Notes: a model not told the origin generated them from the sequence alone. 64,000 bases of DNA from Mycobacterium terramassiliense (GCF_900157385.1 NZ_LT717697.1:1-64000), one strand, 5' to 3'; positions 10,247 through 22,937 are shown, counted from the first letter of the stretch. Made by a program: numbers and translations.

Positions 10247-11368
10247 TTAAGGCTGGTCGCGAAGCGGTCTGTATCCCTGTCCGGTAGCGACCAGCACCTG
10301 ACCGGCCGGCGGGCTGCCGCACGCCCGCTCGCAGCCGACGAAATGGCGGTGCCCCGCGGCGTCGGCATCCCGCGCGTGCAGCGACTGCGCGGCGTCCGCC
10401 CGCACGTCGGCCGCCGAGTGCGCGCACCCCGGGCTGCCGGTGCAGGCGCTGACGCTCAGCCAGGGGGAGTCCTCGTCGAAGACCAGCCCCAACGGCGCCA
10501 GCACCCGCAGGGCGGTGTCCGCGACCTCTTCGTTGAGATCGCACACCAGCACCGACCGCCACGGCGTGACCACCAGCGGGGCCTCGATGGCGGCCAGGAA
10601 CTCCGCGACCCGCGCGGGCAGCACGCCCAAGGGCACCGCCGCGCCCAGCGCCACCCGGCCGTCGCGCTGGTTGATCCACCCCACCGGGCCCTTCGTGACG
10701 GGCGGGAACGGTGCGGCGCTCAGGTCGGCATCGGGCAGCAGTTCGGTCAGGTCGGCCAATTCGCTGACGCGCCATGCCTTTCCGCGGATCTCGACGAACC
10801 GCACGGCCAGCGCGACCAGTGCTTGCGCCACGTCGCCGGCGGCCAGCCGGACGCCGGTGTCCCGGCCCGTCACCAGCAGTGCGACGCCGTCGTCCAGCGC
10901 ATGCACGCCGACGTCGGCGCCCAGTCCGGCGACGTCGGCGCGACCGTCGTCGACGCTGAACCAGAACCGGCCCCCCAGCTCCGCGAGCCTCGGCTCGGCA
11001 CAAATCGCCGCGTCGAGCTCGGCCACCCACCCGCGCACGTCGACGGCGCCGCCGACGCGGCCCGACAGCGGTGACGCGACTATGTTGCGGACCCGCTCAT
11101 GCGTCGGCGACGGCAACAACCCGGCGCCCGCGATCGCCTCGGCGGCCGCCGCGACGTCGGTGATGCCGCGCACCTGCACGTTGCCCCGCGCGGTGAGCTC
11201 GAGCGTTCCCGAGCCGAACCCGCTCGCGACGCCGGCCAGCGTCGCCAGCTGGGCGGGGGAGATGCTGCCACCGGGCAGCCGGACCCGCGCGAGCGCGCCG
11301 TCGGCGGCCTGATGGACCTGCAGCGCACCCGGGCAGGCGTCGGTGTCACGGGCTCGGGCCACCACCAC
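10247..11368 (-). CDS. cobG: Precorrin-3B synthase
   Basis: The product is 373 residues and belongs to the nitrite/sulfite reductase-like fold. CobG is an iron-sulfur and non-haem iron oxygenase that hydroxylates precorrin-3A to precorrin-3B, the oxygen-dependent step of aerobic cobalamin synthesis. The N-terminal ferredoxin-like half has GSGTLELTARGNVQVRGI. The four cluster cysteines are visible near the C terminus in ACTGSPGCAHS and FVGCERACGSP. It is the first gene of the cobG-cobH-cobIJ operon and diverges from the FAD oxidoreductase across 121 bases. I saw no cobalamin riboswitch in that gap, which is too short for one with a promoter. Confidence 0.94.
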   Translation of the reverse strand: MVVARARDTDACPGALQVHQAADGALARVRLPGGSISPAQLATLAGVASGFGSGTLELTARGNVQVRGITDVAAAAEAIAGAGLLPSPTHERVRNIVASPLSGRVGGAVDVRGWVAELDAAICAEPRLAELGGRFWFSVDDGRADVAGLGADVGVHALDDGVALLVTGRDTGVRLAAGDVAQALVALAVRFVEIRGKAWRVSELADLTELLPDADLSAAPFPPVTKGPVGWINQRDGRVALGAAVPLGVLPARVAEFLAAIEAPLVVTPWRSVLVCDLNEEVADTALRVLAPLGLVFDEDSPWLSVSACTGSPGCAHSAADVRADAAQSLHARDADAAGHRHFVGCERACGSPPAGQVLVATGQGYRPLRDQP

Positions 11369-11489
11369 ACGGTACGACCGCGGGGCGAGGGGCCGGCCGC
11401 GACAGTTGAGTAGCCGACTACGCTAGCCGCCCGGCAACGCCGCGCCGGACACTGCGATTGGCCCATTTCTTCCAGGTCAGGAGCGTGGC

Positions 11490-13277
11490 ATGGGACAGCG
11501 CGGTGGTCATGCGGTGGTGTTGGGAGCAAGCATGGGCGGCCTGCTGGCGGCCCGCGTGCTCGCCGAGTTCTACGACCGGGTCACGGTGGTCGAGCGCGAC
11601 ATCCTGCCGTTGCATCCCATCAACCGCCGCGGCGTTCCGCAGGGCAGGCTGATCCACGCCCTGGCCGCGCGCGGCACGCAGGTTCTCGACGAGCTGTTCC
11701 CCGGGTTCGTGGACGAACTCACGGCCAACGGCGCCGGCATCTGGGACGACGGCGACTTCTCGAAGGTGTCGATATCGGTTGGCGGGCACACCACGCCGCG
11801 ATCCGGCAGGGCGCCGAATCCGCCCGTGGTCCTCTTCCCGAGCCGGCCGCTGCTGGAATGGAACGTGCGCCGGCGGGTGAAGTCGTTTCCGAACATTACG
11901 TTCCTCGAATGCCACGACCTGGTCGGCCTGATCACCACGCCGGCCCGCGACCGCGTCATCGGGGCCAGGGTCGTCGACCGCGTTCTGGAGCGCGGTAAGG
12001 CGCTGCCCGCCGACCTCGTCGTCGACGCGACCGGCCGGGGGTCTCGCACGCCGGCCTTCTTGGAAGAACTCGGCTACGGCCGTCCGCGCGAGGACGAGCT
12101 GACGGTGCAGCTCGCCTACGCGTGCCAGCTGCTGCGCCTGGAGCCCGGCGCGATCCGCCAACACATGATCGCCCTTTTCCCCGAGCCCGGGCGGCCCAAG
12201 ATGTTCGGGCTGATCAGAAACGAGAACAACACCTGGATGTTCGGGGTCGGAGCCATGGCCGGGCTGCAACCGCCGGGTGCGACCGCCGAAATGATCGAGT
12301 ACGCGGCGGATTTCGTGCCCGCTCGGGTGTTGGACGCGTTGCGCGCGGCGGAACCGCTGGGCGCGGTGGTACACCATCGCGTGCCCTCCAACCGCTGGCG
12401 GCGCTACGACAAGATGCGGCGCACGCCCGAGGGCCTGCTGGTGGTCGGTGACGCGATTTGCAGCTTCAATCCCATCTACGGGCAGGGCATGACGGTCGCC
12501 GCGATCGAGGCGACGGTGCTGCGGGACTGCCTGTCGCGCGGGGAGCGTGGCCTGCCGCGGCGTTTCTTCCGCTCGTCGGCAAAAACCGTCCGGGTGGCCT
12601 GGCAGACCGCCGTCGGCTCCGACTTGGCCCTGCCCGAAGTGCACGGGCGCCGGCCCGTGTCGATGCGCATCAGCAACGCCTTCCTGGAGCGGGTGCTGAG
12701 CGCCGTCGAGGTCGACCCCGTCGTGGCCGGGCAGTTCATGCGGGTCACGGCGATGGTCGCCCCGCCGGCCCGGTTGTTCCGCCCGTCGATTTTGCGGCGC
12801 GTCGCTCGAGCCCGCGGCCGTCGGCCGACGGGTGTCCACCCCGTCGACGACGGGGTCGAAGTTAATCGCGAGGAAGAGAAGGGAAGTCGGATGTCGAACG
12901 CCAACATCGAGGCGACGAGGAAGGGCTACGAGGCATTTACCGCGGGTGACCTGGAAGCCGCGTCGGATGTCTTCAGCGACTCCGCCGAGTGGACCATCAA
13001 CGGCGACAGCATGATTGGCGGGACGTATCGGGGCAAGAACGAGCTCACCGAGCTGTTCATGCGGCTGTGGGAGAAGGCGACCAAGGTGGAGACCAAGCGC
13101 TACCTCGCTGACGGCGACGTCGTCATGGTCCTGACCCGAGTCAGCGTCGGCGACGAGAGCGCCGACGAGGCCGACGTGTTCGAGTTCCGTAACGGCAAGG
13201 TCGTCAAGGCCCACTCGTTCGGCGACACCGCCATGCAGGAACGCGTGTTCGGCAGCAGGCGGGTGGCGACCGGATAG
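11490..13277 (+). CDS. FAD-dependent monooxygenase-like protein fused to a SnoaL-like domain
   Basis: The frame encodes 595 residues. The first 460 or so form an FAD-binding oxidoreductase of the geranylgeranyl-reductase/aromatic hydroxylase type: VVLGASMGGLLAAR with VTVVERD at its N terminus and VVGDAICSFNPIYGQGM as the second FAD motif. From residue 468 the sequence is a complete SnoaL/NTF2-like domain (KGYEAFTAGDLEAASDVFSD, EWTINGDSMIGGTYRG). Both halves are normally separate proteins. An ATG at 12891 opens the SnoaL part and is preceded by AGGAAGAGAAGGGAAG, a strong RBS, so the second domain may also be made alone. The ATG at 11490 follows AGGAGC. The substrate is unknown. Confidence 0.8.
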   Translation: MGQRGGHAVVLGASMGGLLAARVLAEFYDRVTVVERDILPLHPINRRGVPQGRLIHALAARGTQVLDELFPGFVDELTANGAGIWDDGDFSKVSISVGGHTTPRSGRAPNPPVVLFPSRPLLEWNVRRRVKSFPNITFLECHDLVGLITTPARDRVIGARVVDRVLERGKALPADLVVDATGRGSRTPAFLEELGYGRPREDELTVQLAYACQLLRLEPGAIRQHMIALFPEPGRPKMFGLIRNENNTWMFGVGAMAGLQPPGATAEMIEYAADFVPARVLDALRAAEPLGAVVHHRVPSNRWRRYDKMRRTPEGLLVVGDAICSFNPIYGQGMTVAAIEATVLRDCLSRGERGLPRRFFRSSAKTVRVAWQTAVGSDLALPEVHGRRPVSMRISNAFLERVLSAVEVDPVVAGQFMRVTAMVAPPARLFRPSILRRVARARGRRPTGVHPVDDGVEVNREEEKGSRMSNANIEATRKGYEAFTAGDLEAASDVFSDSAEWTINGDSMIGGTYRGKNELTELFMRLWEKATKVETKRYLADGDVVMVLTRVSVGDESADEADVFEFRNGKVVKAHSFGDTAMQERVFGSRRVATG

Positions 13278-13284
13278 GTGCCGC

Positions 13285-14106
13285 TCAGGACGTTCCCGTC
13301 CGCCGCGCATAATCCCGGCGCTTGTCGGTTTGCAGGTCGCTGGTGAAGACGCGGTCCGTGCCTACCGCGCGTCCGATCGCTTCCGCTAGGCCTTGCGGCA
13401 TCAGCCGCTGGGCCGACGCCATGATGCCCATCGAACGCGGAACGACCACGCGCCGTGTGGGTTTGGCGATCACGCCGACCACGGCCCGGGCGACGTCCTG
13501 CGGCTCGGCGTTCTTGAAGCCCCGGGCGTGTCCGACACCCGCGATCATTTCGGTGTTCGTCAGGGTCGGCATGATCGTCGAGAAGTGGAGGCCGCGGCCA
13601 CGGGTTTCCATGCGAACCGAGTCGGTGAACCCGAGCACGGCGTGCTTGGTCGCGCAATAGGTCGCGATGCCCGCACACGGCAGCACGCTACCCATCGACC
13701 CGATGTTGACGATGTGACCGCGACCGCGCGGCAGCATCCGCTGGGCAGCCAATTTGGTCCCCAGGATGACGCCGCCGATGTTGACGTCGAGCACCCGCTG
13801 GGTGACGGCGTCGGGCTCGTCGACCGCGCTGCCCGCGGCGATGACGCCGGCGTTGTTCACCAGCACGTCGAGGGGCCCCAGCTCGACTTCGACGGCGTCG
13901 AGGAAGGCGGCGAACGACTGGCGCTCCGTCACGTCCAGCCCGCGGCGCACGGCCAGACCCAACCGGCCACCCGCCTCGTGCACGGCCGCTTCGTCGATGT
14001 CCCCGATGGCGACTTTGGCGCCCAACCCGTGCAGGGCGGTGGCGATGGCCAGTCCGATTCCTCGGGCACCGCCGGTGACGGCAACGGTTTTTCCGGAGAC
14101 CTTCAT
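13285..14106 (-). CDS. Short-chain dehydrogenase/reductase
   Basis: The product is 273 residues. It has the classical SDR plan: VTGGARGIGLAIA (cofactor-binding TGxxxGxG), GDIDEAA after beta-2, VNNAGVIAAGS (NNAG), and YCATKHAVLGF containing the catalytic Tyr-x3-Lys. The acidic residue after beta-2 suggests NAD(H) preference. The C-terminal PTRRVVVPRSMGIMASAQRLMP resembles mycobacterial SDRs that lean on membranes. The ATG at 14106 gives the standard N terminus MKVSGKTVAVTGG. It converges on the FAD/SnoaL gene seven bases away and diverges from the hydrolase at 14219. The substrate is unknown. Confidence 0.88.
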   Translation of the reverse strand: MKVSGKTVAVTGGARGIGLAIATALHGLGAKVAIGDIDEAAVHEAGGRLGLAVRRGLDVTERQSFAAFLDAVEVELGPLDVLVNNAGVIAAGSAVDEPDAVTQRVLDVNIGGVILGTKLAAQRMLPRGRGHIVNIGSMGSVLPCAGIATYCATKHAVLGFTDSVRMETRGRGLHFSTIMPTLTNTEMIAGVGHARGFKNAEPQDVARAVVGVIAKPTRRVVVPRSMGIMASAQRLMPQGLAEAIGRAVGTDRVFTSDLQTDKRRDYARRTGTS

Positions 14107-14218
14107 CCCCACAGTCTTGCGCCGCGCGTGCATCCGCGGCGGGGTTCGCGCGAATTTTTCGCGAGCGGTGCACCTTCGGCGCGATTGGATCCGCGTCGGC
14201 CCGGGCACACTCGTCCCC

Positions 14219-14887
14219 GTGAGGACGCAGGAATACGCCCCGGGTCGTCTGGTCGACGTGTTCGGCGACTCATCGCAACCGACGGTCTTGCTGTGGCACG
14301 GCATGCAGACCGACGCCCGCGCCGCCGTCCGCCCCCTGGCCGGCATGCTCGCCGATCGCGGTGCGACGGTCGTGGCGCCCGATTGGAATTCCCACGCCGA
14401 CGACGGCGGGCGCGCCGACCTGTTGGGATCGCTCGACTTCGCGCGCGACCTCGCAACCGGCGCCGCCCTGGTGCTCGTCGGGTGGTCGCTGGGCGGGTGC
14501 GCCGCCGCGGGCCTGACGCTCGCGCGCTTCGACCTCGCCCTGGCGCATACGGTCTGCCTGGCCGGCGCCTTCATGGTTCCCGATCCGATCTCCGGTCGAG
14601 CGCCGAGCGACATGCTGTCCGCCGACCGCATCGGGTCGCCGTTTCTGTTGCTGCACGGGCTGGCCGACGACGCCGTGCCGGTCGCCGCCAGCAGGGACTT
14701 CGCCGCCGACCTGCAGCGGATCGGCTGGCCGGTCGAGCTGGTGGAGCTGGGCGCCGATCACGGGTCGATCGCCGGCGCCGACTACGACCCGGTTGCGGAT
14801 CGCTACGTGCCGGCGACGGGCGGACCGGCGCTCGAGGTGGCCGGTGAGGTCGCCGCGCGCATCGCGGCGACGCTGGGGTACGAATGA
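14219..14887 (+). CDS. Small alpha/beta hydrolase
   Basis: The product is 222 residues with the alpha/beta-hydrolase fold of the dienelactone hydrolase/phospholipase type. VLLWHGMQTDARAAV holds the oxyanion region, LVGWSLGGCAAAG is the nucleophile elbow (GxSxG), HGLADDAVPVAAS supplies the aspartate and ELGADHGSI the histidine. The GTG at 14219 is the first start giving a sensible N terminus. It ends three bases before the cobN start, so it is probably co-transcribed with cobN; no direct role in cobalamin synthesis is known to me. Confidence 0.8.
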   Translation: MRTQEYAPGRLVDVFGDSSQPTVLLWHGMQTDARAAVRPLAGMLADRGATVVAPDWNSHADDGGRADLLGSLDFARDLATGAALVLVGWSLGGCAAAGLTLARFDLALAHTVCLAGAFMVPDPISGRAPSDMLSADRIGSPFLLLHGLADDAVPVAASRDFAADLQRIGWPVELVELGADHGSIAGADYDPVADRYVPATGGPALEVAGEVAARIAATLGYE

Positions 14888-14890
14888 CGG

Positions 14891-18466
<3,576 letters not shown>

Positions 18467-18481
18467 TTCCGTTGCTCGCCG

Positions 18482-19285
18482 CTAAATGAAATCCGACCCG
18501 CCGTCCACGTTGACCGTGGCGCCGGTGACGTAACCGTTGCGCCGCGACGCCAGGTAGGCGGTAATGGAGGCTACCTCTTCGGGGAGCCCGGCGCGGCCCA
18601 GGTCGCAGGGCTGGTGGAAGTTGTTGTCGATCCAGGTCATGACGTCGACCGGATTGGTGGCGTCGAGGCCGTCGGCGGCGAGGATGTCTTTGAGCACTTC
18701 GGTGAAGCTGGCGGTCACAATGGTTCCGGGACAGACGCAATTGACCAGAATGCCGTCCTTGGCAAGACTTTTGGACAAGTTCTTGGTGATGCTGGCCAAC
18801 GCCGCCTTCGACGCCGTGTAGGCGACGATGCGCGGGTTTTGACGCTGAATCGAGTGCGCGGACAGCGTCACGATGCGGGCCCAATCCGCGGAGCGCAACA
18901 ATGGCAACGAGGCGCGGATCGACCGCACAGCCGACATCGTGCCGAGCGTGAACGCTTCGTCCCATTGCGTGTCGTCCATCTGCTCGAAATAGCCGTCGCC
19001 CGGCCCGATCGTATGAACGAGGCTGTTGAGTTGGCCCCAACGCTCCGAGACGTTGGCGAAGCCATCGGCGATCGACTGGGCATTGGCCATATCCACGCTG
19101 ATCCCGACGGCATCCGGGGCGCCCGCCTCGCGCAGCGAAAGCACGGCGGCGTCGAGCGCTTCCCGGCTTCTGGCCATCACCGCCACGCGGGCTCCCTCGG
19201 CCGCAAGGGTTTCGGCGATAGCCAGCCCCATACCCTTGCTGCCGCCCGTGACCACGGCCGTCGATCCCGCGAAACCCAGGTCCAT
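18482..19285 (-). CDS. Short-chain dehydrogenase/reductase
   Basis: The product is 267 residues. TGGSKGMGLAIAETL is the cofactor-binding motif, followed by VMARSREALDAA; the arginine after beta-2 suggests NADP(H). The usual NNAG motif is changed to VHTIGPGDGYF. VTLSAHSIQRQN and YTASKAALASI supply the catalytic Ser and Tyr-x3-Lys, and the end (YVTGATVNVDGGSDFI) is standard. It is the last gene of a minus-strand group with DUF1214, sulfotransferase and TetR genes; 32 bases separate it from the TetR stop. The 3' end faces cobN 15 bases away. It probably oxidises or reduces the substrate handled by that group. Confidence 0.87.
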   Translation of the reverse strand: MDLGFAGSTAVVTGGSKGMGLAIAETLAAEGARVAVMARSREALDAAVLSLREAGAPDAVGISVDMANAQSIADGFANVSERWGQLNSLVHTIGPGDGYFEQMDDTQWDEAFTLGTMSAVRSIRASLPLLRSADWARIVTLSAHSIQRQNPRIVAYTASKAALASITKNLSKSLAKDGILVNCVCPGTIVTASFTEVLKDILAADGLDATNPVDVMTWIDNNFHQPCDLGRAGLPEEVASITAYLASRRNGYVTGATVNVDGGSDFI

Positions 19286-19317
19286 GCGCGTCTCCCATCT
19301 GGTTGGTGTGTGACTGG

Positions 19318-19974
19318 TCAAACCTCTGCGATGGCTTGCGCCGTCACGCCCAGCCCGCCCAGGCAGAAGCGAAGGATGCGTGCGCGGACGTTGTCGCGGT
19401 CGCAATCGCCGGTCGCCCATTGCCGTTCGATGCCCGCCCACACCACCGCATGGATAGCTTGCGCGTCGGCCACCGGATCGATGTGATGGAACACCCCCTC
19501 GTCCAGCCCGCGTTGCAAAGCTGCACCCAGCGGCTTGAGCAACTGCTCGTACGCCGGCTGGACCAGGCTGGGGGAGGCGAACATCTGCGATTGAGCCTCC
19601 AGCGATACGCGGCGCAAATCTGATCTGATGCTGTCGTCGAATGCCAAGTCGAGTCGTCCATCGATCCACGCCGCGACCGCGCCGATCTCGGTGGTGGCTA
19701 AAGCCATTCGGCGTCGTAGTCGCCGCTCCTCGACGCGCGCCATTTCAAGGAGGAGCGCGGCCACCAGTTCGTCTTTGGAGCCGAAATGCCGATAGAACGC
19801 GCGGGTGCCCACTGCCGCTTCGTCGAGAACCGCGGCGATGCTGAGGCCTTGAAAGCCCTGCTCGCGCAGTGTCTTTGCCGCGGCGGCCAGGAGCTCGCGG
19901 CGCACCGCTGGGTCGGGGGCCAGCTTGTCGCGCCGCCGCGTGCGACGACCGCCGAGGGGATCAGGCGGTTGCAT
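19318..19974 (-). CDS. TetR-family transcriptional regulator
   Basis: The product is 218 residues from the ATG at 19974. Residues about 22-70 form the helix-turn-helix: RRELLAAAAKTLREQGFQGL, then IAAVLDEAAVGTRAFYRHFGSKDELVAALL, the TetR signature. The rest is an all-helical ligand domain. The gene starts inside the 3' end of the sulfotransferase (14-base overlap), so it lies within the operon it probably controls. The frame remains open upstream to 20013, inside the sulfotransferase, but the ATG gives a more usual N terminus. Confidence 0.88.
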   Translation of the reverse strand: MQPPDPLGGRRTRRRDKLAPDPAVRRELLAAAAKTLREQGFQGLSIAAVLDEAAVGTRAFYRHFGSKDELVAALLLEMARVEERRLRRRMALATTEIGAVAAWIDGRLDLAFDDSIRSDLRRVSLEAQSQMFASPSLVQPAYEQLLKPLGAALQRGLDEGVFHHIDPVADAQAIHAVVWAGIERQWATGDCDRDNVRARILRFCLGGLGVTAQAIAEV

Positions 19975-21106
19975 CGTAGGTGGCGAGGTAGTCGGCGAAC
20001 CGCTCCCGAACACCGTCGGGCGTGAGGCCGTAGTCGGCCAGGTCGTATTCGTGGGTACCGCGTGAACCAGGGCGATGTCCCTGAGCCCATCGCGTGACCG
20101 ACTGCAAGGTGGCGTCGGTGAAGCTCAGACCCAAAGATTCGTAGCTGGTTTGCAGGGCGCGTACCGGATCGGTTTGCAAATCGGCGAAGGAAACGTCGGC
20201 GAACCGCTCGTCGCCGTGCCGGGTGCGGAAATCCATGGCGCGCCGTACAGCTTCAACCCAGCTGTCGACCTGCTCCGCGCCGAGTTCCCTGGCGTCGTTG
20301 CGGTCGCTACTCCAGCTGCGCACGTACTGGATCAGACTGCAGACTGAGGCCATCACCCTGGCCGGATCACGGTGGCTCCAGAGGAATTTGGCGTTCGGGT
20401 AGGCCTCGACGAGCGCGTCGAGGGCAAACATGTGCACGGGTGTCTTGAGGTGCCACAGGCTCGGTGGGCAGTGCCACTGCAGCAGCTTGAGCACTCGCCG
20501 GTGGAATGTGTACGTCTCGCGCATGTCGCAATCCATCAGCCATGCCAGGTATTCGGGTGCGCGGACGGCGCCGTCGAAATGGAAGGTACGAAAGCTCATT
20601 CCCATCAGGTCCTGGCATTCGGTCGGAGCCGTCGGCTCGGAGTTGTGCATCGTTCTCATCAGCGGGAACATCTCGTCGAGCATCTTCAGTCCGGCCTCGG
20701 CCTGCGCGATTCGCGGGTCGGTGTGCTCGGTGGCGGCCTCCGGCGGCGGGGTCGGTGCTTGGGATTCCCACATGCGCAACGACCGGAACTGGGGGTCGGC
20801 GGCCACCAGTTGGCTCAGCGCGGTGGTCCCGGTGCGGGGTAATCCGATGACGAACACCGGTCCGCCGACTACCTGGTCGTCGATCTCGGGGTGCTGAGCG
20901 TAGGCGGCCTCGATCTTGAGGCGTTGGATCAGGGCGTTGCTGATGGTGGCGTGCTGGATGACGCGGCCCATGTCGTTGAGGTCGGCCTCGGTGTTCAACG
21001 CCGCAACGATGCGTTCGAGGCCCTCGCGATAGTAGGGCGAACCGAAATCATCGAGACCGGTTGCGGCGCAAGCGCCCTCCTCCAACTCGTCTGCGTCGAA
21101 CGTCAT
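19961..21106 (-). CDS. PAPS-dependent sulfotransferase
   Basis: The product is 381 residues. FVIGLPRTGTTALSQL (about residues 81-96) is the 5'-phosphosulfate-binding loop, and FLWSHRDPARVMASVCSL (about 230) supplies the 3'-phosphate-binding arginine and serine. The family moves sulfate from PAPS to hydroxyl groups; mycobacterial members act on lipids, sugars and sterol-like molecules. The sequence between (MSFRTFHFDGAVRAPEYLAWL) is typical of the large mycobacterial Stf-type group. ATG 21106 overlaps the stop of the DUF1214 gene by ATGA, so the genes are coupled. The acceptor is unknown. Confidence 0.88.
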   Translation of the reverse strand: MTFDADELEEGACAATGLDDFGSPYYREGLERIVAALNTEADLNDMGRVIQHATISNALIQRLKIEAAYAQHPEIDDQVVGGPVFVIGLPRTGTTALSQLVAADPQFRSLRMWESQAPTPPPEAATEHTDPRIAQAEAGLKMLDEMFPLMRTMHNSEPTAPTECQDLMGMSFRTFHFDGAVRAPEYLAWLMDCDMRETYTFHRRVLKLLQWHCPPSLWHLKTPVHMFALDALVEAYPNAKFLWSHRDPARVMASVCSLIQYVRSWSSDRNDARELGAEQVDSWVEAVRRAMDFRTRHGDERFADVSFADLQTDPVRALQTSYESLGLSFTDATLQSVTRWAQGHRPGSRGTHEYDLADYGLTPDGVRERFADYLATYDATA

Positions 21107-22335
21107 CGTCCGAACCTTTCGTGCACAGCGCGGCGGCGCGCCGCGAGGATGGATTTCCGCTGTTCGGGGCTGACCATCGCGGTGTCCGAAGGCAATTCCG
21201 CCCGAATGTCGCCGACGGGCACGACCCGCGTCGTCGGTGTCGGCGCCGTGTTGGTGCGCACGCAGCGCAGGATGATGGGACCGTTGCTGTGGCCGGCGGT
21301 GTCGAGCCAATTCGCGACCCCGGGATCCTGCGCACTCAACACCATTCGGACGAGGCCGTCGGGATCCACCACGGCCTGATGGCCGTTCAGGCTGGATTGG
21401 TGGCGCCCGTAGTGAATGGTTTCCCACCACGGATTGCCGACCGAAAAGCTCCAGTAAATCCCTTCCGGCGGTTGCACTTCGACGATGAGTGCCTCGCCCG
21501 GGAGCAGCTCCCACCGGCCGATCACCGGCCTGTTCTCTGCGGCGGCTCCGATATCGGTGCGGTCGATGGGTGGCAGGAACCCGTTCGACGGGGCCGCCGC
21601 GCCGAACTGCAAAAAGAACGCCAGGTTGTCCTGGACGAAGTCGCCGAGGGCGACCAGTTGCCTCCCTACCGCCCGGTCCGTATCGACCGGACGGCTGGTC
21701 GCTTTCACCGCGCGGCCGAGCCGCTCGATGCGCAGCGAAGACGCCACCTCGGTGTCCCAGTCGTAGAAGAAGTGCCGCACCGTCAGCGTGGGATGCTCGC
21801 CGTCGATGCGCATCCAATTGCCCTTTCGCCCCGTCTGTTCGGAGGCTGACAGCACCACTTCGAAGTTTCCGTCGGCATCCACCTCGAGCTCGTCGACCAG
21901 TTCGTTCGCCGTTGCCGCGATGCCGTTCATCGTCTGTAATCCGACGTAGCGGGCGGTGCCGCGATTGCCGAACAGTCGGTAACTTTCCCCGCCGCGCAGC
22001 ACGGCGCGGGCGTAAACGCAGTCCGGACACTCCATTCCCCAAGTCACGACGTCATCGGTGCTCGTCCGTCGCACCGCCAGGATCGGATCCGGATCGAAGC
22101 GCAACACCTCGTCGATACCCGCGGTGAGCAAGACCAGCAGATGCCGGAGCCCGGCGGCGAGATCGACTCGATTTCGGCTGGCCGGCTCGGATTCCACGGA
22201 GCGCCCGGCCTCGCGAAGCCTTTCGATGAGATACGACCAGGCCTGTGCCAGGTCGACGTCGCCGCGGTCCCCGGATAGCGCCGCTTCGGCAATGGAGAAC
22301 GGCAACCACGCCGTTGGCTTCCTCGGGTCGCTCAC
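21103..22335 (-). CDS. DUF1214 domain protein
   Basis: The product is 410 residues. The C-terminal part has the DUF1214 pattern: YWSFSVGNPWWETIHYGRHQSSLNGHQAVVDPDG and the end VPVGDIRAEL, within a beta-rich fold; the N-terminal part is helical. There is no signal peptide. The function of DUF1214 is not established. It starts with GTG at 22335 and is the first gene of the operon ending with the SDR at 18482. Gene neighbourhoods pairing DUF1214, sulfotransferase and SDR genes occur in mycobacteria and suggest modification of a lipophilic alcohol. Confidence 0.8.
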   Translation of the reverse strand: MSDPRKPTAWLPFSIAEAALSGDRGDVDLAQAWSYLIERLREAGRSVESEPASRNRVDLAAGLRHLLVLLTAGIDEVLRFDPDPILAVRRTSTDDVVTWGMECPDCVYARAVLRGGESYRLFGNRGTARYVGLQTMNGIAATANELVDELEVDADGNFEVVLSASEQTGRKGNWMRIDGEHPTLTVRHFFYDWDTEVASSLRIERLGRAVKATSRPVDTDRAVGRQLVALGDFVQDNLAFFLQFGAAAPSNGFLPPIDRTDIGAAAENRPVIGRWELLPGEALIVEVQPPEGIYWSFSVGNPWWETIHYGRHQSSLNGHQAVVDPDGLVRMVLSAQDPGVANWLDTAGHSNGPIILRCVRTNTAPTPTTRVVPVGDIRAELPSDTAMVSPEQRKSILAARRRAVHERFGR

Positions 22336-22378
22336 GTTGTCCCCGCTTCGGTCGGCGTCACGACGCCCTTTAAGTGAA

Positions 22379-22394
22379 AACCTGATTTACGGTT
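22379..22394. promoter_or_regulatory. Possible TetR operator upstream of the DUF1214 operon
   Basis: AACC-N8-GGTT (22379-22394) is an imperfect inverted repeat between the divergent DUF1214 operon and the PPOX-type gene. A GTTAAC palindrome follows at 22415-22420. The TetR gene inside the operon is the obvious candidate to bind here; this is inference from position. Confidence 0.3.
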
Positions 22395-22545
22395 AAGGTC
22401 CGCTGACTATCGCAGTTAACGGAGGCGAATGTCAACGCCGAGCCCGCCGAGCAGACGCAGAATTGCGTCACGGGGGCCCTTCCCGTGCGGCTTTGTGCCT
22501 GCTCGCGACCGGGAGGGCCCCCAGCTCGCGAGGTAGGCTCACACC

Positions 22546-22932
22546 GTGACGCCCACCTTCGCCGACCTCGCCAAGGCGCAGTACATCCTGCTGACCACCT
22601 TCACCAAGGACGGCAGGCCGAAGCCCGTTCCCCTCTGGGCCGCGGCCGACGGCGACCGGTTGCTCGTCATCACCGAAGCAAAATCGTGGAAGGTCAAGCG
22701 GATCCGCAACACGCCCCGGGTGACGCTGGCCACCTGCACCGTGCGCGGCCGCCCGACCAGCGAGGCCGTCGAGGGCACCGCGGCCATCCTCGACAAGTCG
22801 GAAACCGCCGCCGTCTACGACGCGATCGGGCGGCGGTACGGCATCATGGGCAAGGTCTTCAATTTCGCCAGCAAGCTGCGCGGGGGCATGCAGAACAACG
22901 TCGGCCTCGCGCTGAAAGTGGTCTCCAGCTAA
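22546..22932 (+). CDS. PPOX-class F420-dependent enzyme (Rv2061c-like)
   Basis: The product is 128 residues with the split beta-barrel of the pyridoxamine 5'-phosphate oxidase-like/deazaflavin-dependent family: YILLTTFTKDGRPKPVPLWAA at the N terminus and ITEAKSWKVKRIRNTPRVTLATC in the cofactor region. Such small mycobacterial proteins usually bind F420 or flavin and reduce unknown substrates. It starts with GTG at 22546. The Rv2061c gene lies beside cobN in M. tuberculosis, and here it is separated from cobN only by the inserted sulfotransferase operon. It is followed at five bases by a DJ-1/PfpI gene. Confidence 0.85.
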   Translation: MTPTFADLAKAQYILLTTFTKDGRPKPVPLWAAADGDRLLVITEAKSWKVKRIRNTPRVTLATCTVRGRPTSEAVEGTAAILDKSETAAVYDAIGRRYGIMGKVFNFASKLRGGMQNNVGLALKVVSS

Positions 22933-22937
22933 CACAA

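Noticed and set aside
11369..11489. Possible cobalamin riboswitch between cobG and the divergent FAD gene.
   Set aside because: The gap is only 121 bases and no B12-box-like sequence was seen on either strand.
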